The notes under the pieces are model-generated. The model had not been told where the DNA came from. It searched no databases and saw nothing but the letters and a program-made list of their open reading frames with translations. A stretch of 64,000 bases of DNA from Flaccisagitta enflata (taxonomy: Eukaryota > Chaetognatha > Sagittoidea > Aphragmophora): contig OZ231126.1 of NCBI GenBank assembly GCA_965153355.1, forward strand, positions 98,766,001-98,830,000, read 5' to 3'. How positions within the stretch are numbered: the stretch's first letter is position 1; each line of letters starts with the position of its first letter. This document shows positions 10,655 to 21,793 of the stretch, in pieces. The translations under genes were made by a program, and so were the position numbers.

Positions 10655-11110
10655 AGAACTAGTCATCCAAGGAACGAACATGGTCAGCGGTACCCAATAC
10701 CCTGCTTGGAGTGATCAAGTGAAGTAGTGGAGTGAGAGCAGGACAGCGGCCCAGAAGGGCCCAAAAGGACACGGGTGAATTTCGAGACGTCCTGAGGCGG
10801 ATGGCAGAGTTTAGTTCAAAAGAGCAGATTTGAGGCTTGGGGGCCAGGCTTGAGGCCTGGAGGCCAAATTTGAGGCCTGTTGAGTTGATTTGAGGCCTGC
10901 AGGGCATATTTTAGGTCTGGAGGGCTGATTTGAGGTCTTGACTCTTGAGGGCGCGATATGAGGTCTGGAGAGCTGATTTGAACTCCTGAGGTTAAATTGA
11001 GGTCTGAAAGGGCTAATTCTAGGGCTCAGAGGGCCAAAATCAGGCCTGAGACTGCAGACTTGAGGCTCCTATGGCCTAAGGCCCCTTTGGCCTAAGGCCC
11101 CTTTGGCGCC
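10655..11110 (+). repeat. Class A arm and degenerate minisatellite
   Basis: CATCCAAGGAACGAACATGG then GTCAGCGGTACCC, a CCTGCTTGGAGTGATCA block and GCAGGACAGCGGCCCAGAAG. The inverted partner of this arm is at 12625-12768. From about 10820 to 11070 runs an eroded 21-bp minisatellite (GAGGCCTGGAGGCCAAATTT-type). It closes with GGCGCCGCTGCCCAAAAAG near 11105. Confidence 0.75.
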
Positions 11111-11211
11111 GCTGCCCAAAAAGAAAGAAAAATCAAATCATGAAAATAACAATCACAAAAACAACAGCTTTTATATAGACCTGGATGATAGCCATTTTTT
11201 CATTTGATTAC

Positions 11212-11545
11212 CTGGGTCGTTGTTGTCCCAGGCTTGTAGCAGAGAGCTTTTGAGCCTCGAAGAGCTTGATGTCGGATTTCCAGAATTCAACAAGGAATTC
11301 CTTAGCTTTAGGCCACGACGACCATTCCAAGCGATCATACATCTGTTTTATCTCCTTATGGAACTTATTATTCCAGAAAATCTGGTTATCCATTTTACTG
11401 CGGCAATTTACCACGAGGCGCTCTGCCTTGATGGTAGCGCCAACGGCATTCGAAAAATCATTGTAAAATGATTTAGTATACAAATCAGGGTCTGCAGTCC
11501 AAATCACGAGTTCGATCTTTTCAAAATATCGCAGGAAGCTGTCTT
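11212..11545 (-). CDS. Hypothetical protein exon with splice donor
   Basis: Open for at least 110 codons in minus orientation: [20 protein letters not shown], then a mixed, soluble-looking sequence rich in Trp and charged residues ([40 protein letters not shown]), ending QRP. It stops at a textbook donor, CCCAG then GTAATC (GT at 11210-11211), leaving phase 2. Composition is normal for a globular protein and unlike the repeats around it. Upstream the frame runs into a (GGAGAT)n array without a clear acceptor, so its start is unknown. I do not recognise the family. Confidence 0.5.
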
Positions 11546-11552
11546 CTTTTTG

Positions 11553-11735
11553 TTCTCCTTCTCCTCCTCCATCTCCATCTCCATCTCCATCTCCTTTTCC
11601 TTCTCCATCTTCTTCTCCATCACCATCTCCTTCTCCATCTCCATCTCCTTCTCCATCTCCATCTCCTTCTCCATCTCCATCTCCTTCTCCATCTCCATCT
11701 CCTTCTCCATCTCCTTCTCCTCTTTTTCCTTCTCC
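11553..11735. repeat. (CTCCAT/CTCCTT)n hexamer array
   Basis: About 180 bp of CCATCT and CTTCTC hexamers ending in CTCCATTTTGG directly before a Class A arm. The array at 12772-12905 ends in the same CTCCATTTTGG. Confidence 0.9.
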
Positions 11736-11737
11736 AT

Positions 11738-12768
11738 TTTGGGCAGCGGCCCCAAAGGGCTGATGTCCTGTAGGACACAGGGGTGAATTTCCATACGTAC
11801 GTCCGTCCGTCCGTCCGTCCGTCCCCCCCCCAAAAGCTTCTCAAGCCTCTCAAATCCAGCCTCTCAGGCCTCAAATCCAGCCTCTCAGGCCTCAAATCCA
11901 GCCTCTCAGGCCTCAAATCCGGCCTCCCAGGCCTCAAATCCAGCCTCTCAGGCCTCAAATCCAGCCTCTCAGGCCTCAAATCCAGCCTCTCAGGCCTCAA
12001 ATCCAGCCTCTCAGGCCTCAAATCCAGCCTCTCAGGCCTCAAATCCAGCCTCTCAGGCCTCAAATCCAGCCTCTCAGGCCTCAAATCCAGCCTCTTTTGC
12101 CTCAAATCCAGCCTCTTGGGCCTTACTACTCGACTCAATAAAAAAGCCGCACTTTTAAATGACAAATTGTCATACTAAATTTCAAAAAAACTAATTAAAA
12201 TCTTAAACCATTAGAAAGCTCTTGAAAAGATCTTTCATTTGGCATAATCTGGTATTGCTGGCTTTTTGTTTAGGGCATTAGTTTGAGTCAGAATGTTCTT
12301 TGTTCAGTTTCAAATCCTATGAAAAAATGCATTTTACCAAAATAGTGCTTTACTTTGCAGAGCTCTAGCTCCTAAACCGCTTGAGATACAGATCTGGGAT
12401 TGGTCTAGAATGAAAGAAAATTCAAAAATCTTTCAAATCACTTTAACAGAAAAATTTTCAAATAATTTCTTTTTCTTATACTTCAACTCAAAATAGGGTG
12501 CGGCTTTTTTTTTGAGTCGAGTAGTATATCCAGCCTCTCAGACCTCAAGTTCCCATTGAATAACATGGCAAATTGACAAAAAATTGAAAAAAATGCAAAA
12601 TTCCCAAATGTGTCCTCTCAGGACGTATGGAAATTCACCCCTGTGTCCTACAGGACATCGGCCCTTTTGGGGCCGCTGCCCTGCTCTCACTCCACTTCTT
12701 CAGCTAATCACTCCAAGCAGGGCATCGGGGACCGCTGACCAGGTGCGATCCTTGGATGACTTGTTCGT
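11738..12768. mobile_element. Class A element with both inverted arms
   Basis: Left arm 11738-11825: GCAGCGGCCCCAAAGGGC, a TGTCCTGTAGGACACAGGGG block, AATTTCCATACGT and (CCGT)n. Right arm 12618-12700 is the inverted copy. An outer arm reaches to 12768 and pairs with 10655-10760. The core at 11840-12120 is a very regular 21-bp minisatellite (CCTCTCAGGCCTCAAATCCAG), about 13 copies. It is interrupted by the MITE at 12126-12524, after which a stub of the array resumes. Confidence 0.8.
12126..12524. mobile_element. Tc1/mariner-type MITE, 399 bp
   Basis: Left end CTACTCGACTCAATAAAAAA followed by GCCGCAC. The right end is its inverted copy (GTGCGGC, a T run, GAGTCGAGTAG). Flanking TA at 12124-12125 and 12525-12526 is the expected target duplication. 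Inserted in the Class A minisatellite, whose sequence resumes after it. No transposase. A related half copy is at 59847-60066. Confidence 0.85.
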
Positions 12769-12771
12769 CAT

Positions 12772-12905
12772 CGCCTTCTCCTTCTCCTTCTCCTTCTTCT
12801 CCTTCTCCTTCTCCTTCTCCTTCTTCTCCTTCTCCTTCTCCTTCTCCTCCTTCTCCTTCACCATCTCCTTCTTCTCCTTCTCCTTCTCCTTCTCCTCCTC
12901 CATTT
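12772..12905. repeat. (CTTCTC)n array
   Basis: About 130 bp of CTT/CTC hexamers. Glu/Gly or Ser/Pro/Phe open frames across it are artefacts. Confidence 0.9.
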
Positions 12906-13222
12906 TGGTGCACGAAAAATTTGGTGCAGAATTTTTTCGGTTTGCAGCATGGAACGCGGGTCAAAATGATGGTTGCTGGTCCCTTCTGCCACAGCGATCC
13001 CCGCAGTATAAACTGCTTTTTGACTGCCAAGAGCATATTTTTTTCGCAATGATTTCCATCCTCATTTTGGAATAATTGGGGAAATTCTTGGGGCATATTC
13101 TCTGCCATGATGATGCCAACAGTGTTTTTATTGTCGACTCTATAACGCGCCATAACTCCCGACGGATTTCTGCCCAACGAGTTAGGCGGGGATGAAAAGT
13201 CGTCGCGGACGGAGGTTGGCAA
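12905..13222 (-). pseudogene. Possible coding fragment, frame interrupted
   Basis: In minus orientation two frames each give protein-like sequence. One reads RWAEIRRELWRVIESTIKTL on to NFPNYSKMRMEIIAKK. The other takes over after a 7-bp A run near 13050 and reads YALGSQKAVYTAGIAVAEG, then SMLQTEKILHQIFRAPK. Together they suggest about 100 residues with one frameshift in a homopolymer. A third frame is also open (GVMARYRVDNKNTVGIIMAE), so this may be chance. No family recognised. It lies upstream, on the same strand, of the exon at 11212-11545. Confidence 0.25.
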
Positions 13223-13224
13223 GG

Positions 13225-13790
13225 GTGGAAATGCACCTGTTTTTTTTGTTGTTGTTGTTTTTTTTTGTTCACCTAATAATTTTTTTTTATTATTTATTAT
13301 TATTACTATTTATTATTTAGCTATGCTCTAAAAGCGTCACTGCACCGCCATCAGCCCGGCGGTGATTGGTCTCCTTTCCTCTCCATCTTTTTCCACCTGT
13401 CGTAGGCGGTCTTGAATAAAGGCGATAATTGATGATTTGCGATTTCGGGCACTTGGTCAATTGAACCAGCACTGGAGATGTAAAGAAAGACAACTATACA
13501 AAAATGTGGAATCTCCCTCAACGCCTAATTTCAACACGAAAATGACCATGAAAATGGCAATGAATATGAGCATGTCCGTAAACCGGACCATTCATCGGTC
13601 CGTTCACTGGACCATTCACGAGTTGATTAGTCATTCTTGAACTAGTCATCTCTTCCTTCATACATTCATCACCTCCTTCATTCATTCTCCTACTCCTTTA
13701 ACGACCGTCCGGCATCTCTACGTTTGCGCTTCTCCAACAATTTGGTGGCACCAAAGCAGAGTCATTTTGCGAGGCCTGAATGCGGAGACC
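13225..13790. other. Unassigned interval
   Basis: T-rich low complexity at 13240-13310, then mixed sequence with CGGTCCGTTCACTGGACC (13597-13614, inverted pair) and ATTCATTC-like tracts. No supported gene. Confidence 0.4.
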
Positions 13791-13792
13791 TA

Positions 13793-14757
13793 CAGTGCGG
13801 CTCAAAAAAAGGTTTTAGGTCTTTTACATGTTATATTGCAGGTATTTTTTGATAGATCTTTAAAAAATTCATGATAGAATTAAAGAGTTTCAAAAAATGA
13901 AGCATATGCCGCCAAGCACAATTATGTTGGTCAAACGGTTTGAAAGTAACAGAAGTTTGAAGTTGACGTCCCAAAAATCTGTTGGGAAAAAAGCTAACTT
14001 TGGCAACAAAAAAATCAAACTGCTTGTTTGTCAGTGTTTCACATCTAAACAATAAGAAAAACATAGCAAAATCCATGACCATTTTGAAGCTCTGCGAAAG
14101 ACCTTTCAAATGAGACCTTGCTGGATGTCCTTGCTCTATCCGTTTAGAAATGGCGTAAGGAAGAAGACTGGTGGTAAATAATTTGAAAATCTATTGTGAC
14201 TTTCATGGCTTATTGTTATTCTAACATAAAAGTTAAACTCATTAAGTAAAAAATCTGTTCTTGGCGCCATTTTGAAGAAAATTTGAAGCTCTTCAATTTG
14301 TCCATGGATAAAGAGTAGCTAAGATAATCTTGTGCTGCATCATTGTCAAAAATGGAAAAAACTAAAATTGTTCATTGAAAAAACATAAAATGAGCATTTT
14401 TTTCAATGAATAAAGCTAAACGAATAAAGCTACAGTGACCAGCAACATCCCATTTGGAAGATTTTTTGCAGAGCTTTCAAATGGTCATGGATTTTTTATG
14501 GTTCTGGCCCACAGTTAATCAGTTTAGTGCCTGCTTTCGATGAACTTTAAGGCATTTAGGTGATGAAATCAAAAACACCCTTGCGACTTGTTTTTTTTTT
14601 ATACTGCATCATTTTTCACTTTCTAGTCAAACTGTGAAGGTTCATTCAAGTATTGTAGTCTAACTTATATATGATAAAAAAAGATAGTTAAAAGGTTATG
14701 TCTAATGCTATAAAAAAGGATTTAATACTACTTAAAACTTTTTTTTGAGCTGCACTG
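13793..14757. mobile_element. Tc1/mariner-type non-autonomous element, 965 bp
   Basis: Left end CAGTGCGGCTCAAAAAAAGG; right end is the inverted form (CCTTTTTTTTGAGCTGCACTG-like, two mismatches). TA duplications at 13791-13792 and 14758-14759. No transposase is visible. An internal block GAG.TTCAAAAAATGAA recurs in the element at 53449-54731. Confidence 0.85.
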
Positions 14758-14769
14758 TAACATTCTTTT

Positions 14770-15015
14770 CTTGACGGACAAACGGAAGGACGAATGGCTA
14801 GATGGACTGACTGTCGGACAGACCACTGGGCGAACTAAGTCTCTTGTAGAGTTGCGTGTCGGTTGGTTCGTTCGCTCGCGTCGCTCATTCAGGTCATTCA
14901 CTCCGCAGCACACCACTGCGCTACAATTGCTCCATCCATTCATAGGCTTGCGCACTCACTCTGCTCACTCCCCCATGCGAGGAAACGAGTTTTGTCATCA
15001 CAGGGAACACGCCCA
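14770..15015. repeat. Palindrome-end family remnant and CGCTC-rich tract
   Basis: Imperfect GGAC/GACT repeats and TAGAGTTGCGTGTC mark a damaged palindrome-end copy. A CGCTCATTC/CTCACTC tract follows, resembling 31500-31640, and a GGGAACACGCCC end is shared with 31695-31735. Confidence 0.5.
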
Positions 15016-15200
15016 GTAGTCTTTACTTACCATCACAGTACTTGTAATTTACTTACAATAACAGTAGTCTTATTTCTTTACCATAACAGTACTTGTATTT
15101 TACTTTCAATAACAGTATTTTTATTTCTTAACCATCGCAGTGCTTCTATACATACCTTTAGCCTCCAACCAGCCCTACTTTAATCTAAAAGTCTTTTTTT

Positions 15201-15404
15201 AGTCACGTGCTACGCGACTCTACACCCCGCTTTGTCGGTCCGTCGATATGTCCATCCGTCTGTTTGTCCATCCGTCCGTCAAACTTTATTTTTTTTGTTT
15301 TTTGCAGTCTTTGGCCTCACTACTCCTGCCCAAATGATCATGTGACCTAAGAAACAGCCCCTGCCTACCCGCACGCGACTGGGGGTGACATGTATCTGGC
15401 CTTG
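15201..15404 (-). mobile_element. Palindrome-end family element
   Basis: Begins AGTCACGTGCTACGCGACT, then a (TCCGTC)-type tract, CTTTGGCCTCACTACTCCTG, CCCGCACGCGACTGGGG and ends GGCCTTG. About 204 bp, no coding capacity. Confidence 0.8.
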
Positions 15405-15770
15405 TTTTTATTCCAAATCCTTTAAATTGAGTTTTTGGTCTTTCGGTTGATTGATATAAGACGCTCACCAGTTGCAAATTCGTATTCTAAAGAGAGAGAG
15501 AGAGAGAGAGAGAGAAAATTGGGGTTCTTGCTTGTGCTGTTTTGAAGAAACCACACGCCATCTGGGAACAGTCCCTGGGTCGAGATTCTCGACTCGAGAA
15601 ACTTGTCAAAACTTTAAACCTGGTGGAGTGCATAAGCAACAAATTGAGGGCTAAAATGAAACAAAATGACTTGGAAAAACAGTATTTTAAGCGTTGAAAT
15701 AGCAAAATATTTTAGCATTTTAAGTCTTTTTGTAACTAAAAATTATGTTTATTGCTTTTAAAAGTTAAAA

Positions 15771-15962
15771 CAAGGCCAACACCTTACAGTCGCGTGTTGT
15801 TAAGACCAATAGACTAAAAGACAAAAAGACTTAAAGAAGGAAAGACCAAAAATGACTTATAAAGACTTAAAATGACTTAAATCAAACTAAAATGACTTAA
15901 GATGACAAAAAACGACTAGGAAAAAAACAAAGTGTGGGTCATAGAGTCGCGTGCACGCGACT
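15771..15962 (+). mobile_element. Palindrome-end family element with AAGACTTAAA core
   Basis: CAAGGCCAACACCTTACAGT at the left, a core of AATGACTTAA-type repeats, and the full palindrome AGTCGCGTGCACGCGACT at the right. The core repeat is the complement of the TTAAGTCATT core in the long element at 40425. Confidence 0.85.
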
Positions 15963-16071
15963 CAAAATGACAAACAATACAACCCTTTACAACCCTTTAC
16001 AGTAAGCTTGCAGGGATATTTTACAGATGAGAGTTAAACACACTAGTTTAGGTAGGATTTGAGAATCAGCA

Positions 16072-16274
16072 GGCCGACAATGATAAATATGTTCACACCA
16101 TGTAACATTGATTTTAAGCTAGAGTAAAGTGATATACCTCACTATGAAATGACTAAGTACTTTTTCTATAGATAACAATGGTTAAAAAATCTAGTTAGTT
16201 ATGATAAGATGGATGACTACATATCAGTGACATACCTATGTCACAAAGTGTGAACACATTTATCATAGCTGGCC
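16072..16274. repeat. Foldback, 27-bp arms
   Basis: GGCCGACAATGATAAATATG... at 16072-16098 pairs with GTGTGAACACATTTATCATA... at 16248-16274, few mismatches, spacer about 150 bp. Confidence 0.75.
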
Positions 16275-16524
16275 CGCCGTTTCCCCAAACATGTCTCAAT
16301 TCAGCAAATTTTCGTTGACACTACTTTCTTGTACTTTTTTATCATTTCCTGACCGTCTTATGTGTGTTTAATCATATTTCTGCGTGTATATACATAGAAA
16401 CTGCTTGTAACAGAGTATACATCAGTGACAATATGTGTATCTAACATGTTTCAAAGCAGAAATAAGTCGTTTTCCAACGATAATTTTCATAACTTGAAAC
16501 AGTTACGTGTCCGTTTACTACATT

Positions 16525-18195
16525 TTATAGTAGAAAATTGATATTGACCCCTAAAAAAAAATTTCCTCGAAAACTTTTGCAAAAGTAACTGAACATCTCA
16601 AAAAAGTGACTTGCCTTTTCAAGTTGGTGACCAAGTGAGAAAAACAATGTTGTAGGCAATTTTTTGCTCATACCTTGTTCCGATCTATTTTTCAGAATGT
16701 GATAAAACATAGATTTTCTTAAGAAATACATTCAGATATCACTCTAATTGATAGAATTTGATTCAAACATGTAGTTCCGGGCCTGCTAAAGACCTTTTTT
16801 ACAATCCGCCATTGACACTTTTCCAAGCAAACTCTTTACTTCGATGTTTCACGTACGTTCCAGGCCATGAATCTGGAATGCGAGTTACAGTGAAGTCATT
16901 CTAGAGGTTTTCATGGTGCTCAGCGGGCCAGGGGTGTCAAAATTCCGTATAAATAAGAAGATCATATCAAAACCACCTGCGAATGATGATCAGAAGATGA
17001 TGCAGATTCGCAAACTTTCCGTAAGATGTGGATTTGAGGCGTCCATAAAGCAAATGATTTTGCGAAGTCATTAGCAAAACTTTTTGCCTCAATAAGGATA
17101 CTTGAATAAATCAGAAAAGAAAAAAAACCTCGGGAAGACTGATGTAAAGACAACGAATGTGGAAATCTAGTCTCTCTATCACTGGATGTTGTTTGTCTGA
17201 GATGATGTGTCCATTTTCTTATTTATTCATACATAGATCTTAACGATCTATCAATTTTGAAATTCTGATTCAAGATTCACATGCCTGGTAAAATTCCCAA
17301 TCGTTTGATAAGTCACACTATATACATGTAAAAATAAAATTTTGAAATTCTATGCCACCACTACAGAAATGCAACTCTGGCCTAAAAAATGAAAATTTAA
17401 TTTTTACATAAAAGTATATAATGTGACCTATCAACTGATTGGAAATTTTACCAAGAATATAAATCCTGACTCAGAATTTTAGAATTAATGGATCATGTAG
17501 ATCTATATATAAATTTATAAGAAAATTGACACATTTTACTATCTTCACAATAGAAATCTTTACACATGTTTTAACTAATATCTCTGGTTATATTAGCCCG
17601 GTCTTTAAAAAATTGGTGGCCATATTAAAGACCTTCAAATTTTCAAGCGATCTACGCAAACCGCATCTGTCTAACTCAATGCGTTCAAAAGTTATTCAAC
17701 TTTTAATGAAATATTTCAATATCGTGTTTACTATTTTTACACTATCTTCAAATAATATAATTCTACTCCTTAATGAATTACTTCTATAAGCATTGAGCTA
17801 TGCAGATGCAGTTTGCGAAGACTGCTTGCAAATTTATGTCACCAATTTTTCAATGATTTGTTGAGTCTTTCTGGAGCTATAAGTCTAAATGCAGCGAAGA
17901 AAGGGGATCAAAACAGTGGCAAGAATGGTCTGGAAGGCCATCACCCCAAAATACGTCAAAAAGCGTTTCAAAACACTTCCCACACAAATGGCGGCTGTAA
18001 TTCAGTCAAATGGGGCTCACAATAAATATTGATGGCTCCACGATCGATTTGTATCCATTTTCACATCAATAAATGAAATTATTTTCAAAGTGTAAAGATT
18101 TCTATTGTGAAGATAGTAGTAATTTATGCAAACAATTTCAAGGGAAATTTTTTTTCAAGGGTCCATATCAGTTCTTTACTAAAAAATGTACCTTT
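16525..18195. repeat. Nested foldback complex
   Basis: Outer arms near 16525-16590 and 18125-18175 (TGATAT.GACCC...AAATTTC). Middle arms TATCTTCACAATAGAAATCT (17540-17566) and the inverse at 18089-18118. Inner pairs are 17230-17325 with 17411-17507 (about 96 bp, imperfect) and 17654-17683 with 17791-17817. No coding sequence found. Confidence 0.65.
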
Positions 18196-18295
18196 TTATA
18201 CAAGTCACTACTGCTGAGGATTTCTTTTAACCCATATCCAATTAAGGCCCAATGTGATTTGTCGGCATTGCTTTGCGTTGATTCGACTGTTTTTT

Positions 18296-19022
18296 GGGCA
18301 GCGGCCCCATAGAAATCAATGACCTATGCTTTCACACATATGCAGGCCTGTATATAATTCAGGGGGGGAAATCAAAGGGTTTGGAGATGAGGAAGGGAAA
18401 GGAAGGGGAAAAAAGAGAAAAAAAGAAAATTTGGGGAAAATATAACTTTTGGTAGTACCAAATCATAAAACTTGATTAGTAAAACACAATTTGATACTAT
18501 TTAAACCTTATATACACTGTATTATTGCTTTATTGGGAAGAAAATCATAGATTTTGTAACGCGATGCGATACATCGCGGGGAAGAAAATCAAAGGCAGGG
18601 GGGAAAAATCAAAAGCCACTCAATTACATACACCCCTGCACATATGGGGAATTTTCTCCTCCTTCTTCTCTTCCTGGAAACGCCCCCCACATTAGGCCCA
18701 TATCCCAGCCTCAAGGACCAAATCTCAGTCCTGAGGCCCAAATTTTACCAAAATCTGACAAATTTTGCCAATTTTTGCCAAATCCTACCAAATTCTGCCA
18801 AATCCTACCAAATTCTGCCAAATTCTGCCATATGCTGGCCATTTTTGCCAAATCCTGCCAAATTTTGCCAATTACTTTTAATTTCAGCCTATACCTCCCC
18901 AGCGTCTGGGAGGAGAAGAAAATTTCCCTTTTGGGACCACTGCCCTGCTACCTCCCTCAATTCAATCACAATATATATAGACTGGGCACGGGTACCGCTG
19001 ATCATCCAATGCATTTGCGACT
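18296..19022. mobile_element. Class B element, interrupted by a MITE
   Basis: Left arm GCAGCGGCCCCAT then CAATGACCTATGCTTTCACA. The core includes CCTCAAGGACCAAATCTCAG units and a run of TTTTGCCAAATCCTACCAAA units (18740-18870). The right end has GGGCACGGGTACCGCTGATC and GCATTTGCGACTA. The hAT-type element at 18343-18638 sits in the left arm. Confidence 0.75.
18343..18638. mobile_element. hAT-type MITE with 8-bp target duplication
   Basis: Starts CAGGCCTGTATATAATT and ends ACTCAATTACATACACCCCTG; the ends are imperfect inverted repeats starting CAGG. Target duplication CACATATG lies at 18335-18342 and 18639-18646. Removing the element and one duplication restores the host sequence (TTTCACACATATGGGGAATT) seen in other Class B copies. 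A C-A-G-G terminus and an 8-bp duplication are hAT hallmarks. 296 bp, no transposase. Confidence 0.9.
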
Positions 19023-19195
19023 AGTAACGCTGCCAAAAAGAGAGAAAGCTCGAAAGGTGTGTTTCCTTGTTATTCTTCAAAAAAAAAACTTCCTATATTC
19101 CGGGAAAAAAAGGGCACAACCTCTTTAGCAATAGGCATTTTCTATTGACATCATCCTTTTGCCTTATATAAGTTATTCTGTCTCTCAACTTTTTG

Positions 19196-19582
19196 GGCAG
19201 CGGCCCCAAAGGAGATAAAGCCCTGTAGAACACCGGGGGACTTTTTTCATTCATCCATTCATTTGTCCTTTGGTCGTCCATCTCCCCCAGGCCCTCTCAG
19301 GCCTGAAATCTGCCCTCTCAGGCCTGAAATCTGCTCTTTTGGGCCTGAAATCTGTCCACTCGAGCCTTCTATCTACCCTTACAGATTCAAGGCCCAAGAG
19401 GACAGATTTCAGGTCTGAAAGGGTAGAATTCAGGTCTGAGAGGGGCCGAGGGGACAAACGAAGGGATGGACGGATGGATGGACCGATGGATGGATGGACA
19501 AATGAACGAACAAAAGTCTTCCTGTGTTCTACCGGACTTTGTACCCTTTGGGGCCGCAGCCCTGCTTCCACTTACTCCGGTC
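19196..19582. mobile_element. Class A element with short minisatellite
   Basis: Left arm GCAGCGGCCCCAAAGGAG and CCTGTAGAACACCGGGGGAC; core of GGCCTGAAATCTGCCCTCTC units (about 19285-19445) that switches orientation halfway; (GGAT)n tract; right arm with GTTCTACCGGACTTTGTACC and GGGGCCGCAGCCC. A palindrome-end remnant abuts it at 19595-19672. Confidence 0.75.
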
Positions 19583-20965
19583 ATGGTGATCGAGTTGGAA
19601 AGTGTGAAAAAGCGCATTTCCGCCCCTGCCCACCCGTGCGCAGCTGGTATTGGCCGTGTATCCGGCCTTGTTTCTCGTTCGTCCCACTCTGTACGGTTAT
19701 AAGGACAAAGTGACCTTCACTAAGAACATAAAAATTACCAGACTAAAAAAAATCCTCTCAGCTTTTTTTTTCATTCGCCCAATTTTGTAAGATTATAAGG
19801 ACGAAGTGACCTTAGCTTAGAATCTGCCTGATATGGAAAAGAAAAAAAAAAGAATAACAAGAATTGGAGTTTGAATTAAAAGATTTCTATTGGTAAACCC
19901 ACGTCATAAGACACTTAACATAAGAAATGCAAATAAAGATAGGAGGAAGGTAGCAAAAGACTTTAGGATCCTCTCGTCTTCGCATTTTTCCAAGCCGTCG
20001 GGTGGCCAGGTAGAAACGTTATCATTCAACAATCCCACGGCGAATGTATTTGCCTATATCGCGTATAGAAAAAAGTTGTATCAATGCCATTTACCCCGAT
20101 TTAGAAACGAGCGCAATAGCCGAAATGAAGGTTCTGGAAAAGTATGATGTGGGGGGCAGAAAATCACTAAGCATACGCAAGGCCAAATACACCACCGATA
20201 GGCAATAGCTTACAGTTGTACAGCGGCAGAATTTGATTGCTCAAGGATAAGATAAGCTAAATTACCATGAATTTGCAGCTGATCTTGCATACTGAATAAA
20301 TCACATTACCGACCCTTTTGTGGGCCTACAGACTGACACACCTACGAACTAACTATTATAAGATACAGATACATCCTCTTATTGAGTCGCTTAGCCGTTA
20401 GCAAGAAACCAAGACGTAGTGGACTCTTTATTGACTTTCTTCCTTTTCAAATGACCCCGAAAGGCAAAAAGAGGAGCGAAAGAAGGCAAAATTGCAGAAG
20501 AAGGCCTACTTGGGGGACCAATTATTCGGAAGAACTGCTTTGGTAGAATCTAGATTCGTTGTTTCGCCTGCGAAGGGCCGTTGACTAACGTGTGCGCGTG
20601 TGTAAGCTTGTATATGATTGGGTGCGCGCGCACGTGTGCATGTCTGTAAGCTGCAATAACCATGCTAAAATAAATAACCGCACTCGTATAATTTTGGCCT
20701 CTTAAGAAAATTTCTTCAAAAGTTCAAATCTAGACTGAGCAGAAAATTTTGGCTCTTTTCGTAACAAAACGGTGACCATATAATCAAAGCTACACTAACT
20801 CCGAAACAGAAGAAACGGGAATTCTAAACCGACCGAGAACAACACCAAGTAGACCAACGAATGAATATTCTCTTACGAAAGAATTTTTATATGAATGAAT
20901 GATTTAATGCATGAATTATTCAATGCATGCTACTTCTACTGGGTTGGTACCACTTTTCTGATGAA

Positions 20966-21121
20966 ACAAGGCCAGATACACGGCAAGACAGTCGCGGACG
21001 GTTGAGCAGGAGCAGTACTGTGAAAACCGCCTGGAATTCAAAAATATGACGGACGGACGGATGGACCAATAGACTGACCTACCGACCGACACTGCAAGGT
21101 GTAGAGTTGTGTGTCCGTGAC
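20966..21121 (+). mobile_element. Palindrome-end family element, old copy
   Basis: CAAGGCCAGATACACGGCAA, GTCGCGGACGG, GCAGTACTGTG, a short GGAC tract and a degraded terminal palindrome (GAGTTGTGTGTCCGTGAC). A counterpart at 62992-63090 sits at the same place in the other duplicate, so it predates the duplication. Confidence 0.75.
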
Positions 21122-21555
21122 AAAAGATGTAAGAATCTGATGTGTTTCATTAATGCATGACCGACTAACCGACAGAAGGGCACAACCTATGTTAAAGATG
21201 CAAGGACGCATCTAAAAACTCATAGAAAAATGAACATATAGGAAATTTACCACAGAGTGGCGCCGATTAAATGTCTGTAGCTTTATTCATGTAAGGATGA
21301 TACACAAAAAACAAAACAAAGAAAGACAGTTAATAGTTGGTCAGAATAACTCTTTCTGGCAGGTTGTAATTCCTCACTTATGTAACAATTTACTGCAACT
21401 TCTTATGTTAAAGTAAATCAAGGCCTACACATGTAAGTCCCTTGCAAAATGTAAATTAACAAGTAATAAAAGCAATTCAATGTACACCAAAGACGTCCAG
21501 TACCCGTAGGCCGGTAACTTAAAAACTACAAGATTACTGCAATATCAAACTGGTT

Positions 21556-21793
21556 TTTTGTCGCGTGCACACGACTCTACAACTCATTAAGTCCGTCTGT
21601 TGGTCGGTCGGTTGGTCTGTCTGTCGGTAACACTTTGCTTTTTTTGTCGTTTTACGCCATTTTATGTCATTTTAAGTCATTTAAAAATATTCAAAGTTAA
21701 TTTAAGTCAATTTACATTTAGTCTCTTAGTCGTTTGGTCTTTTGGTCTTATGGTCTAAACAACCACACGCGACTGAAAGGTGTTGGCCTTGTT
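21556..21793 (-). mobile_element. Palindrome-end family element, post-duplication insertion
   Basis: GTCGCGTGCACACGAC, (GGTC)n, CACTTTGCTTTTTTTGTCG, TTTTAAGTCATTT core, GCGACTGAAAGGTGTTGGCC and CTTG. The duplicate at 63735-63760 lacks it and reads straight through (CAGCTGTTTTATTATTTC). Confidence 0.85.

Noticed and set aside
19890-20147. 85-codon frame in the segmental duplication
   Set aside because: The matching part of copy 2 (61560-61730) has several indels and stops, so the frame is not conserved.
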